From Cichorium intybus (lineage: Eukaryota; Streptophyta; Magnoliopsida; Asterales; Asteraceae): a DNA stretch of 64,000 nt. The DNA is taken from positions 116,419,298 through 116,483,297 of the forward strand of contig CM042012.1 of the NCBI GenBank assembly GCA_023525715.1, in the 5' to 3' direction. Positions 11,262 to 23,334 of this stretch are shown here, piece after piece. Within the stretch, counting starts at the first letter, position 1; the number at the start of each line of letters is the position of its first letter. The position numbers were made by a program, and so were the translations under genes. The notes beneath the pieces are model-generated. The model was not told the origin of the DNA. It searched no databases and saw nothing but the letters and a program-made list of their open reading frames with translations.

Positions 11262-14200
11262 TCAAACACTTTTCATCCTCTCTACAACAGTCTGCATAGC
11301 ATATAAGGCATGTTCTGCACGAACCTTTGGATCAACCTTCTGATAATCATATGCTTTTTTCAACACATCGTCACGCAGCTCATTAATCTCTGACGTCAGC
11401 ATCCTTGAAGCATACCTACTCCTCAACTTCTCCAACATATTCTCTTGAGGAAGACCTTTTTTTTGGAAATCCTGGTTTCCACTTTGAGATTGGTTGTCCT
11501 GCATATGTCTCCATATGCCTCAAAGCAAAGATACCACAATCACATTTATTGTCCACGGTCCTCCATGCCATTTCTAACCTCTTCGGCAAAACCTTTACAT
11601 TTGAAATGATGTCCACCTTTGGATGGCTTATCTCATTCAAATACATAAAAAAATATTTTTCTACAAAAAATCACATATGAACTAAAATTAAACATATAAC
11701 AAAATAATCGTATAAAAATTACATTTTGGTACTTGATACTTACAAGAGGATTAAGTAATTTTCCGTATCTGTCTTCAAAATTCTCTCCTAATGAATTGCT
11801 CTCAATAACTTCAATGCATGGATTTTTAAGGTTGAAAACAACCAAGTAAATGTGAGAACTCCTCACAACAGGGGAAAAAAATCTGATTTTCATACAAAAA
11901 ATGTAAGCCTTATATTAATAGAATAAATATATAAATCAATAAATAAACAAACCATGTCAATATCTTTCAACAACGTCTTCTGCTTATCATTCTTCACACT
12001 AACAGCAAAGTTCGACTTGAAAATACTGTACTTCTCTTCCTCTTTCATCTCTGTTGACTCAAGGTAGTATGTCTGTTTTTACATCAAAAAATTCATCAAT
12101 AAATAAAAACATTGTTTATACTCAGTTATGATTATAAACCAATCATAACTGAATAAAAGTTCAAATTCACTTGTGATTATACAATAATAAAATATAAACT
12201 TACAGTCATATCCACATTAAAAAACAACCGATAAGGAGAGTTATTGACATCTCTTTCATTTTCTTGATGGTTCAATAAATCACTCCATGTGTCAATAACA
12301 TTTGAAAAAATGTATGTTTTTGGAAATAGACTTTCCATTGTTCCTCTTATAGTAGTATGACCATACTTGCTATTCACAACAACATCCCTGTATCCATTTA
12401 TTTTCATGTTAATTAAATAATAATAATTCAATGATTTAATTAAAATAACTACTTACCACAATTCTCCACGGAAGTTGACCAACCATTCAGAAACAACAAT
12501 CTCCTATACTGTCAATTTTGTTTTCACATCAACAATCCTGTTCTTGTATGGTGATTTTAATGGTAAAGTTAATTTCTTCTCTCTTGAAACCCTAGCATTT
12601 CCATCTAAACCAACTTCCGATGCAACTACAATAGCCATGGGATTTGAATCTACAATATCAGAAGTTGAAATAACTTTTGATTCAACTTGAGGTACAACTG
12701 ACAATGGAGTAGGATCAAGAACATGCTCTGTTGAATCTTGACTTAACCCTATTCCAAGACTAAAAGAATGTCATTTTGATTTGTCATATTTTTCATCATC
12801 TTTTTTTTCTTCTTTTCCTTCAGGTATATTTGAACTTAGGAATACAACACTTTCGTAATATTCATTCACAACTGGATTTTCCCAGAAATCCTTTTCTTCG
12901 CCAGTTAATTCTTCAATAACTAACAAAAATAGATAAACATAAACATATATGATTATTCATAAATGAATATTAATAGTCATAAAATAAATTCAATTCATTA
13001 TAAATATTTTACACTATAAAAAAATATATATTGACAAACACTAATCATATATAAAACATTAATTACCAGCATCCTTCCCATCCTTTTTAACTTGCAACTC
13101 CAACATACCTAGAACAAAAAAAATATATAAATCATATATGAATACTAAAAATATAAAACCAATAACACAAAACAAATGCTCACCCTCCGCAACCATCTTC
13201 TCTTTTTCTCCAAAAACATTTACACTTTCCTCTTTACCTCACTTACCTTCACCAAATATTTCACCACCTAGTATACAAATCACATATGAATATTCAATCA
13301 AAAATTAAACAACATAAAACATACATACCATCAACTACATCTATATTTCCTATATGCTCTTCATGTATATCAACACTTTCCTTCTGTACATCATTATTTT
13401 CCACTCTTTCTTCATTTCCAATACCTTCAGACACATTTCCAATAACTACAAATGTTAAATTCATAAGTAAATATTTCCATTGAAAATAAAAAATCAAACT
13501 TCCAATAAACATAAAAACATAACATTACCATCAACAACTTGTTTATCTTCACCAGCACCTTCCTCTTTCTCAATGTTCTCATTTGTTGTTTCTGTTTCTG
13601 TAACATACTTTTTATATCAGATAACATAAGTAAATGATAAATTTTTCTATTCATAATCATATATGAATAGTACTTTAAAGTAAATGAAAAATGTTTCTAT
13701 TCATAATCATATATGAATAGTACTTTAAAAAGAAAACAATTGTTTACCTTCAGCCAATCTATCAAAAATATTGCTAACCACAGGATCCACCCAGAACTGA
13801 CTTAGTGGTAAATTATCCTGACTATCAACTCTAGTAAAACCCACAACAACATTCCTAACAATTTGATTTAATTCAATTGTTTCCTCTTCGGTAACTCCTT
13901 CCAGATTTCCTTCACTATTTTCACCACCATCTCCTTCCACCTTATCATCTTTATTACAGTCTTCTTCCTCGTTAACAATTTTATCAACAACATCTCCTAC
14001 CACCTCACCACAATCTTCTTGATCATTTTCAATCCCATCATTTTTAGAATCCTTCTCTATTTCAACAGTACTTGCACCCATAACTGGTGTAAGAACTGGT
14101 TCTTCCAAACTAACATTATTAAACTCAAATGGAATTTCTGTACTTTCAACTCCAATTTTCTCATCATCAAACAATCTTTTTCTCTAACTCTTAAATGATT

Positions 14201-15834
14201 CAACTTCTGGGAACTTTTGAATCGCTTTTTCAATCTTAATTTTAATATTCTCTCTTGAAAATTCCAACCTCTTAAACAAAATACTTAGTAGTGTTTCATA
14301 CTCCTACATATTAAAAAAGAATATTATAATTAATTGAAATAATAAATAATATATGAATACAAAAATAATATAAATTTACCTCAACAGAATAATTTTTAGT
14401 ATCCTCACTATCCTCCTCTTCACTTTCCTCTTCCACATCTTCATTGTTGTTAAAGTCTCCTAATCCAAACTTACCTTCTTCTTGTTCGCATTCTTCCCGA
14501 AATCGTATCTTCTCTGAACTCCAATAACAAATAGTTGGACGTCTACGTGGAACCTTCACTTCATCAAACTTCAAACTATCCACATATAATAACTTCAAAA
14601 ATTGTGTATACATATTCATAAACATAATCATTACATGAAATAAAAATATATTATGAATAAATTAATATATGAATTATCATCAAATTCTATATATGAATAA
14701 AAACTGATAATTCATGCATGAATAAAACAAAAAATAAATTTCTAAAAAAATTACTTACAACAAGATATGTTGTTGGTCCGAAAAAGTAACATGTATCTTT
14801 GAAGGGTGTGTATGCGATCTTCGTTCTAATTAAACAATCAAGAATGTAGTTGCACCAATCAATTGCACTTACATCTGTGTCTTTTTGTATACGGTGCAAC
14901 GGTGACACATTGCACCTTCCCATGGCAGTAGACTCACAGAATGTATTTATAAAAAGTACAATGAAATTCAAAATGAAATTAAAATCAGCAACTGTTGTCC
15001 TAACAATTGCATCCTTGATATGTTTCAATTTCATGGCATCCCCCTTATTGAATTGTTTTATCCAATCAAACATACAACCTCTCTCATCATCCTCCTCTAT
15101 GTATTCCAAGTCTGAAAGAAGAAAACCACCCATAGGAATTCCAAACATATCATGTACAGATTGAGTATTCACATCAATATAACCATTTTTAACCTTCACT
15201 TTCATCTTATCCAAATCAAATTTCTATAGAACATAAAACCCAATCTTCAATGAAACATCAGTAATCTTCATTTTGAGCAAACTACCAAAACCTATCTTCC
15301 TCACACACTCATTCTGTTCTCGACTCAAACCTTGTATCACCGCAAACATCGACTCTGGTGAACATCTGTTTTTCGTTGAATAAAAATGTTTTTGAGCAGG
15401 AACATTTTTACTCTTACGTTTCTTTGAAGGTCCAATATCTTCATTAACAAGTACATGCTTTTTTGATTACTTTTTCTGTTCTTTTTCTACTACAGGTGAA
15501 CTTTCTTGTCGACGTTTCTTTGTAGATCTTGTCAACCTTTCTTCAGAAGATATAATAACAAGCTTCTCATCCTTTTTTGATTTTCCCTTTGGTTTCACTG
15601 ATACAATATACTATAATGTTATTCATATCTAAATAAATTACATATACTAAAAAATATGTACCAAAAAATCATTTATGAATTAAAATATTTTCCCTTTGGT
15701 TTCATTGATTATTCATATATGAATAATTATATATGAAGAACAAAGTATTACAAACTTATCATATATCTAGACAAAACTATTTCCCTTCTGTTTTTTATTA
15801 GTGATTCTTTCCAAAATTATGAGCAGGTTTAATC

Positions 15835-16140
15835 TCTTGGTTAGTATAAAAACATACAAAAACATCTCAGCTACCATTCTCAATTCGCTAGAGCTAGATT
15901 TCTCGTCTTCATTATATTGATTAAATACTGATCTTGAAATTCATTATATTTGCAAGATATTTCAAGACAGTAATCAGCCTCTGCTATCATAACAGAAACA
16001 TGATTCTCTTGAAACTCATGTAGCAACTATCATGCAATTCAATATCACTAAATATATTGAAGATCAGTCATCTAGCTCTAGCGAAAGTGAGAGTGATAAC
16101 TCAAATGATTTTGTATGTTTTTATACCAAACAAAAGATTC
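15835..16140. repeat. Inverted duplication inside the MULE
   Basis: 15835-15905 (minus) and 16068-16140 (plus) share imperfect sequence around TCTAGCTCTAGCGAA and TGTATGTTTTTATAC, separated by about 160 bp. Both arms can encode a serine/glutamate-rich peptide. It looks like an exon piece of the ULP1-like gene copied in opposite orientation. Confidence 0.5.
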
Positions 16141-16379
16141 AACCAACTCACAAAAATGGAAAAATCATAAATAAAAGACGCAAGGAAAATGGTTTGGTCT
16201 GGATGTATGTTAATTTTTTAATACTTGATTATTCACATAATTATTTATGTATGAATACATGTTAATATATGTATGAATAAAATGTTGATTCATATATGAA
16301 TAAATACAAGGGAAATATTTATTCATATATCTATTCAATAAATCAAATATGAATAACCAGACAAAAAACAAGCTTTATG

Positions 16380-16548
16380 TATACCTTTATCATGTTTTTC
16401 TTTGGATCTAGATCCTTGTACTTGAATAGAATCATCTTCACAAACAACTCGCTTATCCTTGCCTTTTCATGTAATAAATAAGACGTCATAAACCAAAATA
16501 ATATTTCCTGATACACAAATACCATTCTCTCTTCTAGAATAAACTTAT
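16380..16548 (-). pseudogene. Duplicated exon of the ULP1-like gene
   Basis: Aligns at nucleotide level with the exon at 17597-17795 (both begin TATTCTAGAAGA on the minus strand and end near AAACATGATAAA). This copy keeps a GTATAC donor but has diverged out of frame. The flanking subterminal repeats are duplicated with it, suggesting a segmental duplication of about 1.2 kb. Confidence 0.55.
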
Positions 16549-18432
16549 GTGTATGAATACATGTTTCTTCATATGTGATTATCTGTATATATATAATAAC
16601 ATTTTTATATGATTACTTCATTTGAATAAATCATATGTACTAACTTGTGTATGTGATTATTCGTATATGAATGTTCATATATAATTTAAAAACTCATTAA
16701 TCATATATGAATAACTAATAAAACGTTGATTCATATATGAATAAAAACAAAATAAAATATTTATATAGGAATATCTATGTATAATAAAATGTTGATTCAT
16801 GTATGAATAAACACTTATTCATACATAGATATATTTTCACTTCTGAATACATCTTTATTCATATGTGATAACTTGTGTATTAAATCATATGTAATAACTT
16901 GTGTATGTGATTATTCATATATGAATAACCATATCCTTCTACTGTACTGATATATGATTTTCAAATACTTATGAATGTTCAATTCAATCATGATTATTCA
17001 TATATGAATAACCGTATCCTTATGCTGTATGAAAATACTTATGTAATTATGTGTAAACATCAATTCAATCACGATTATTCGTATATGAATGTTCATATAT
17101 AATTTATATATGAATATCTATGTATGAATAAAATGTTGATTCATGTATGAATAAACACTTATTCATACATAGATATATTTTCACTTCTGAATACATGTTT
17201 ATTCATATGTGATTGTCTGTATATATATAATATCATTTTTATATGATTACTTCATTTGAATAAATCATATGTAATAACTTGTGTATCTGATTATTCGTAT
17301 ATGGATGTTCATATATAATTTAAAAACTCATTAATCATATATGAATAACTAATAAAACGTTGATTCATATATGAATAAAACCAAAATAAAATATTTATTC
17401 ATATATTTCATTTGAATGAATCGTATATGAATATCTATGTATGAATAAAACGTTGAGTCATATATGAATAAACAATTATTCTTACATAGAAATATGTTCA
17501 CTCCTAAATACATGTTTATTCATATATGATAATTCTCTATATATAATAACTTGTATATATGACTATTTCTTTTGAATGAATCATATATGAATATACATTT
17601 ATCATGTTTTTGTTTGGATCTAGTTTCTGGCACTTCAACAGAGTCATCTTCACGTTCAACTCGATTATCATTAGATTTTACTGTAATAAATGACATATCG
17701 TAAACCAAACGAGTACTGTTTTGATCCACAACTAAAAAAACGAAACATATAGATACATTTCTTTCTTCTAGAATACGATTTACTGAAATCCTTTCCTGAA
17801 AATGTACAAAAACATAAATCATGAATGAATACTCAAATCGATAACACACAAAAAACCTTAAAAACCATTAAAATTCATCAAAACCTAAAAAACCCTCGAA
17901 AATATAAAAAAAAACTATAAACTGAACTGAAACCCCAAATAATACTTGAAAATCAACTCGTTCAAAAACGAAAATAGAAAACGGCCACAAAACTATAAGA
18001 AAAACAAATTCAAAATACAATATCGCTAACCTTTATCATCGCGAAGAGAAGAACTTCTCGTAACTACTGTTTTTTCCGTTGACATCGTTTCAAATCACCA
18101 CAAAGGAGAAAAATGTAGAGAGAAAATGTTAGGGTTTCTTCAAAATATGTGAACGATTCTACTTACTAGTGCATATTCATTCGAGAAACAGTGATGAAGA
18201 GTAATCATCGTCTGCAACTCGATATCCATTTTGATTTGATGTCCATGTAAAATGTCAATAATACCCTCGCGTCAGTTACATACTATCACGATTATTACAG
18301 ATTTGCCACCGCTTTATTTAAACTCTAACCCTTATTTACAAAAATGTCACCGCCTTAATTTTTAATACAAAACCATTAGGTGAGATTAATTCTTACAATC
18401 TCAACCTAATTTATATTCTCAAAGGAACCCAC

Positions 18433-18982
<550 letters not shown>

Positions 18983-19300
18983 ATGAAACTCTTAAATATT
19001 GTGTTTATGTAGGACTCAATGTGGATCATTGGATCAATAAAATCCATGGTTATTAAAATATCCGTTTTTTTTACTTAAAAGCGTAACAATACGCGTGTTT
19101 TTAAATGCAAAACCCCTGTTAAGGGTAAAAGAGTAAAAATCCCCAATTCCCTACAATCACGCACACGATATCATCGGTTTTCAAATTCTACAGAATCAAA
19201 CATTAGAGCATAGTTTACAGTTGCGATTCAACGAGCAGGAAACGTTGTGATTCAACGATTATAAAAAAATACAGATGAACAATTACAAAATATACAGATA

Positions 19301-19593
19301 CATTCTGTGAGAATGAACGATTACAAATATACAGATGAATTCTCCGAGAAGTAAAGTTGCATTCTAAGAAAAAAATAGTTACGTAAGAGTTTTCAAATTC
19401 TCGAAGAATATATTTAAATATTATCTAGTAATACGTAAAACATTCTCTAAGAATGAAATGATTACAGAGGTCTGAGAAGATAATGAAGCATTCTCAAAGA
19501 ATACTTTACACCACATCCTGAAAACTGTTATATGGAAAGCCTCATTCTCTGAGAATGCCCCATTCTCATAGAATGCACCATTCTCAGAGAATG
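19301..19593. repeat. Cluster of CATTCTC...GAATG palindromes
   Basis: Near-identical 15 bp interrupted palindromes CATTCTCnnnGAATG or variants at 19301, 19441, 19543, 19561 and 19579, with degenerate copies near 19339, 19359, 19396 and 19489. The last three full copies are almost contiguous and encode the ENGAF/ENEAF repeats of the overlapping minus-strand frame. Confidence 0.75.
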
Positions 19594-19885
19594 CAGGGGC
19601 AGTCCAGGAGACAGAAATAGATGGGCCAACATTTATTTCAATAGAACTACAATCACTTGAGGTAGTCGCGATTGAACCAGGCGCATGGGACAATTTCATC
19701 GGGACATCACTTGCAGGCGAACAAACCTGTTCCAGCACCTTGGGTTCCACTTCAACGGGGTGAGAGGAAGGTAGCAATGGCGAATGGAGAGGGGAACCAA
19801 TTGGACTGAGTTTTGAGACACCTGGACTCGATGGGTCACTGCAAGACTCGCACAAACCTTCAACAGGATCTGGAATTTGATTCAC
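19421..19885 (-). CDS. Hypothetical Ser/Pro-rich protein
   Basis: Open frame of 154 codons that I do not recognise. The N-terminal two thirds are rich in Ser, Pro and Val (SPGVSKLSPIGSPLHSPLL), the rest is repeats from the CATTCTC palindromes. A CT-rich stretch near 20210-20270 on this strand resembles a plant 5' UTR, so the frame could belong to a short gene or a Pack-MULE-like captured fragment. No known domain is visible and coding status is uncertain. Confidence 0.3.
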   Translation of the reverse strand: MNQIPDPVEGLCESCSDPSSPGVSKLSPIGSPLHSPLLPSSHPVEVEPKVLEQVCSPASDVPMKLSHAPGSIATTSSDCSSIEINVGPSISVSWTAPAFSENGAFYENGAFSENEAFHITVFRMWCKVFFENASLSSQTSVIISFLENVLRITR

Positions 19886-19988
19886 TCTGTCGACGCCGAG
19901 AATGGTGAAAATCGCAATCGATAATTCGAAATCGCAGTCGCAAGAAGCAGGAAGCCAATGAAGAGCTGAATACAGAATTTGATTGTGA

Positions 19989-20273
19989 TTGCAGATTACC
20001 GATTACGTGATTCTAGGGTTTGCAATCAAACGGTGTCTAATGTTTGTGAAGAAGGCGACACCATTTAGGGTGAAGCAAGACTCGATAATGGGGAAGGGGC
20101 GAGGTGGAGAAGCAGTCGCCGCCGGAGGAGCAAAGGCCGGCGGAGCAATCGCCGGCAGCAAGAGTGGGAATCAGGTTTCCTTGGTCAGCAAAATAGAGGA
20201 CACGAGAGAGATAATGAGAAGAGATTTACGAGCGTATAGGAAGAGAGAAGAGAGAGATAATGAGATAATCTAA
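19989..20273 (+). CDS. Hypothetical basic protein
   Basis: Open frame of 94 codons with an internal Met (at about 20090) followed by a Gly/Ala-rich segment and an Arg/Glu-rich tail. Unrecognised. Its higher GC content than its surroundings suggests a captured genic fragment. It lies opposite the possible 5' region of the minus-strand frame at 19421-19885, so at most one of the two is likely real. Confidence 0.25.
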   Translation: MQITDYVILGFAIKRCLMFVKKATPFRVKQDSIMGKGRGGEAVAAGGAKAGGAIAGSKSGNQVSLVSKIEDTREIMRRDLRAYRKREERDNEII

Positions 20274-20308
20274 TTTCCGAAATTACCCCTTTGAAATGAT
20301 TGGACCAG

Positions 20309-20989
<681 letters not shown>

Positions 20990-21219
20990 TGTTAAATAGT
21001 GAATTGGGAATTAAAACCCGTATGAATTGTAAACACGCGCGCCGCGGCCCATTAAGTGTCCGCGTCGCGTGGGCCGTGAACAGCTAGGGTACGGCAAGGG
21101 TTTCTTGTAATGCCTATAAATATAAAGGCTGGTCATTAGGGTTTTGGTTGGTTGTCAGTTGTCAAGTCTGAAGTCAGTAGACAGAAGAGGCCGATTTACT
21201 AGCAATCTAGGTACGCTCT
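20990..21219 (+). repeat. Tork 5' LTR, first part
   Basis: Matches the first 230 bp of the 3' LTR at 34234, starting TGTTAAATAGTG. It contains CGCGCGCCGCGG and CCGCGTCGCG words. It ends at GCTCT (21215-21219), the target-site copy where the Athila-like element entered. Confidence 0.92.
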
Positions 21220-22320
21220 TGACGTGCACGCAGAGGTCGTCATGCGGTCAAAAATAAGAAATAACCTAACATACACTAGTATAGTGGAGTCAGGGTCGAT
21301 CCACAGGAGCTACGTGGTCAGCCTAGATGAGAGATTACCAACTGATAGTGTCACGGCTATAGTCGGAGGAACTAATTTCTATCTGTCTACCTCAAAGCAA
21401 TATTCAAACACCCAAGCCAAGCTTAGCTATGTCCAAATGACCTAGTTACTTTCTGAACTCAGAAGTACATCTCTGAATCAGGAACAATTGAAGGCATCCA
21501 AACTAGCAAAACCAAGCATAACATAAACTAACTAATAACTAACAGTTCTATGAGACAGTTAATAGCCAATGTTTAATGCCTAACCTAACCAAGTTAGCTA
21601 CTGTTTTCAGCAAGGGAAAACAGTCCCAACCAAGTCACAAACAAGTTCAATTACAATCAAACAACCAAATAACAAACTAACATCCAAAACACCGAAAAAC
21701 CAATATTAACATTAACCGAATGATTGCATTTACTCAAACCAATATCCAAACGTCAAAATCAGTAGCTAAACACTACTAAAACAGAACCCTAAGCTGGAGA
21801 TCAATGGTTGTCACACCCAAAGATTCAACTCAAGCTTACAAATATTTAACTAAAGTGAAATAAAATCTAAAAACATGAAAATACCAAATTATAACTTCTG
21901 AGATGGATTCCTCGAGTCAAAGAGCTTCTAGGTCGATGTTTACACCAGGTCTTTGCTAGGGTTTTCGGCCGGAAATGCCTCTATTTATAGTTGCAAATTT
22001 CCCGTGACCGCGCCGCGCAAATGTGAAATCCGCGGCGCGCGTACTTATCCGTTCCCCGTTTTTTCGTCATTTAAATGTGTTCCACCGCCTTACATCCGCG
22101 GCGCGCAGGAGATAAACCCGCGGCGCGCGTACGTCTTCTCTTGATTTTGCATTCTTTCCATACTTTTTCCTTTTTGTCCACTTTTAGTCCCTGTTTCCGT
22201 TCTTTTTCTCCAGACAAGTCCTGACACGAAAAGTGAGAATACCCATGCATATATGATATAATTTTACCAAGGACAGGGCTCAACAATGCCTAAAATACTT
22301 GATATAACTAGGCGTTGTCA
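21220..22320 (-). repeat. Athila-like 3' LTR
   Basis: Minus strand begins TGACAACGCC at 22320 and ends GTGCACGTCA at 21220. Contains CCGCGGCGCGC words at 22010-22130. Almost identical to the LTR at 28542-29643. Confidence 0.95.
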
Positions 22321-22334
22321 AACACCCCACACTT
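22321..22334 (-). promoter_or_regulatory. Polypurine tract
   Basis: Minus strand AAGTGTGGGGTGTT immediately upstream of the 3' LTR, the plus-strand primer site for reverse transcription. The core AAGTGTGGGG recurs at 22960-22969, 23170-23179 and 25155-25164. Confidence 0.7.
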
Positions 22335-23334
22335 GTGCCTTGCTTGTCCCCAAGCAAGAGAGTTTTTAACAAATTATAATAGAGAATCGAACAGTTTTTG
22401 AATGTGTTTAGTTTCAAAGCTTATTGCTCTTCGAGTTAGAATGGAATAATTTGTGAAAACATAATTGAGTTGTTCTTTGGAATTCATGGCTTTCTAGAGA
22501 ACCCTTTATTACAAACTTTCTGTCCACAATGAAGTGTACTTACTCGTTCAGATTCTAAAGGCCATTAAGGAATTGTCCATGACTTTCGATGTTGTCCGTG
22601 TAGCGAGCTTTCAGAAATACCATCCCAGACCAGACGATCTTAGGTGGTAAGGTGCATAAGGCCCACCCATTTTAGACCTACCGGCTCGAACAACAAAAGC
22701 CACAGATTGACTTTTCCTTCCTAAATTCCAATCCTAAAACGGCTCAATCTTCTAAACTCGTAAAACTCAACTTATTTGACTAACTAATAGCATAATTACA
22801 ACTAAACAGTATTTCTTGAAAAATACTGATGCTATCACAATCACAAACCATTTATTTCAAAATTGCAATTCATTAAAAATTTTGAAAAATATTGCTAAAA
22901 ATTGAAAAATTGATTATTTCTGCAAAAATTTTCAAAAATATCTCTTTCGACCGTCCACACCCCACACTTAAAACCGTACAACGTCCCCGTTGTACAAAAA
23001 TTAGTTTCAAAACAAGGGAGAAAGAGTTACCCCTTTTTGGACGATGGACTGCTTGGTGCTCAATATCACAGGTATAATGCGTACAAAAAGATCCTCGATT
23101 CATATGCTGGAGTTGTAGATTTACAGTAGGTCATGCCGGTGGTCAAGACAAGTGGAGGGGGCACGGTGACCCCACACTTGCTTGAGACAACTCCCTCTCA
23201 ATTTGATATATCATGCACAACTTAACAATAAATTAAAACACACATGACAGAAAAAAAAAATAATATACAGACAGATGTGTCATACGTTTATACATATAAA
23301 AAGGAAATGAAAGAAAGAAAGAAAGAAAAATACA
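22335..23334 (-). other. Non-coding segment downstream of the env-like gene
   Basis: About 1 kb without an open frame. It holds two further AAGTGTGGGG tracts (22960 and 23170) and a GAAA-rich run at 23305-23330. Confidence 0.6.

Larger units (their letters stand above)
7476..17600. repeat. Dispersed ATTCATATATGAAT palindromes
   Basis: The perfect 14 bp palindrome ATTCATATATGAAT occurs at 9701, 9784, 9808, 10733, 15711, 16288, 16729, 16913, 16996 and 17363, among others, with many one- or two-base variants between. It lies in introns and intergenic DNA of the MULE and seems absent from neighbouring elements. Longer subterminal units of about 170-200 bp recur at 7476-7690, 16548-16740 and 17130-17360. 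Confidence 0.8.
11262..18085 (-). pseudogene. ULP1-like (C48 peptidase family) MULE gene, multi-exon, broken
   Basis: The C-terminus resembles the Ulp1/SENP SUMO-peptidase fold. A His in SSHIYLVVFNL (about 11850) and a Cys in CDCGIFALRHMETY (about 11540) match the catalytic His and Cys. The usual Asp (LDS/IDN position) reads IESN. Exons I can place: 18085-18031 (MSTEKTVV...), 17795 to about 17597, 15597-14759 (basic region, then a conserved globular region GFGSLL...MFGIPMGGFLLSDLEY), about 14598-14381 (acidic), 14303-13745 (acidic), small exons at 13100-13660, then 12900-11262. In-frame stops occur near 15467, 15224 and 14185, and a frameshift lies in the A8 run near 11460 after the catalytic Cys. 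ULP-like genes inside MULEs are established; exon joins here are inferred from GT..AG sites only. Confidence 0.7.
7476..18335. mobile_element. Mutator-like element with FAR1-type transposase and ULP1-like gene
   Basis: Large MULE of the kind known to carry ULP1-like genes (the Kaonashi/KI-MULE group in Arabidopsis). It has a transposase on the plus strand and a ULP1-like gene on the minus strand, convergent. The left end is cut by the gypsy LTR at 7475, inside a subterminal repeat also found at 16548-16740 and 17130-17360. The right end is not resolved. I place it near 18335, after a GCCACCGCTTTATTTAAAC-like stretch just upstream of the ULP gene's first exon. Non-coding DNA is extremely AT-rich and full of the palindrome ATTCATATATGAAT. 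Confidence 0.7.

Noticed and set aside
19301..19593. Heat-shock elements (TTC/GAA words)
   Set aside because: Spacing between TTC and GAA is mostly wrong for nTTCnnGAAn arrays; better described as 15 bp palindromes.
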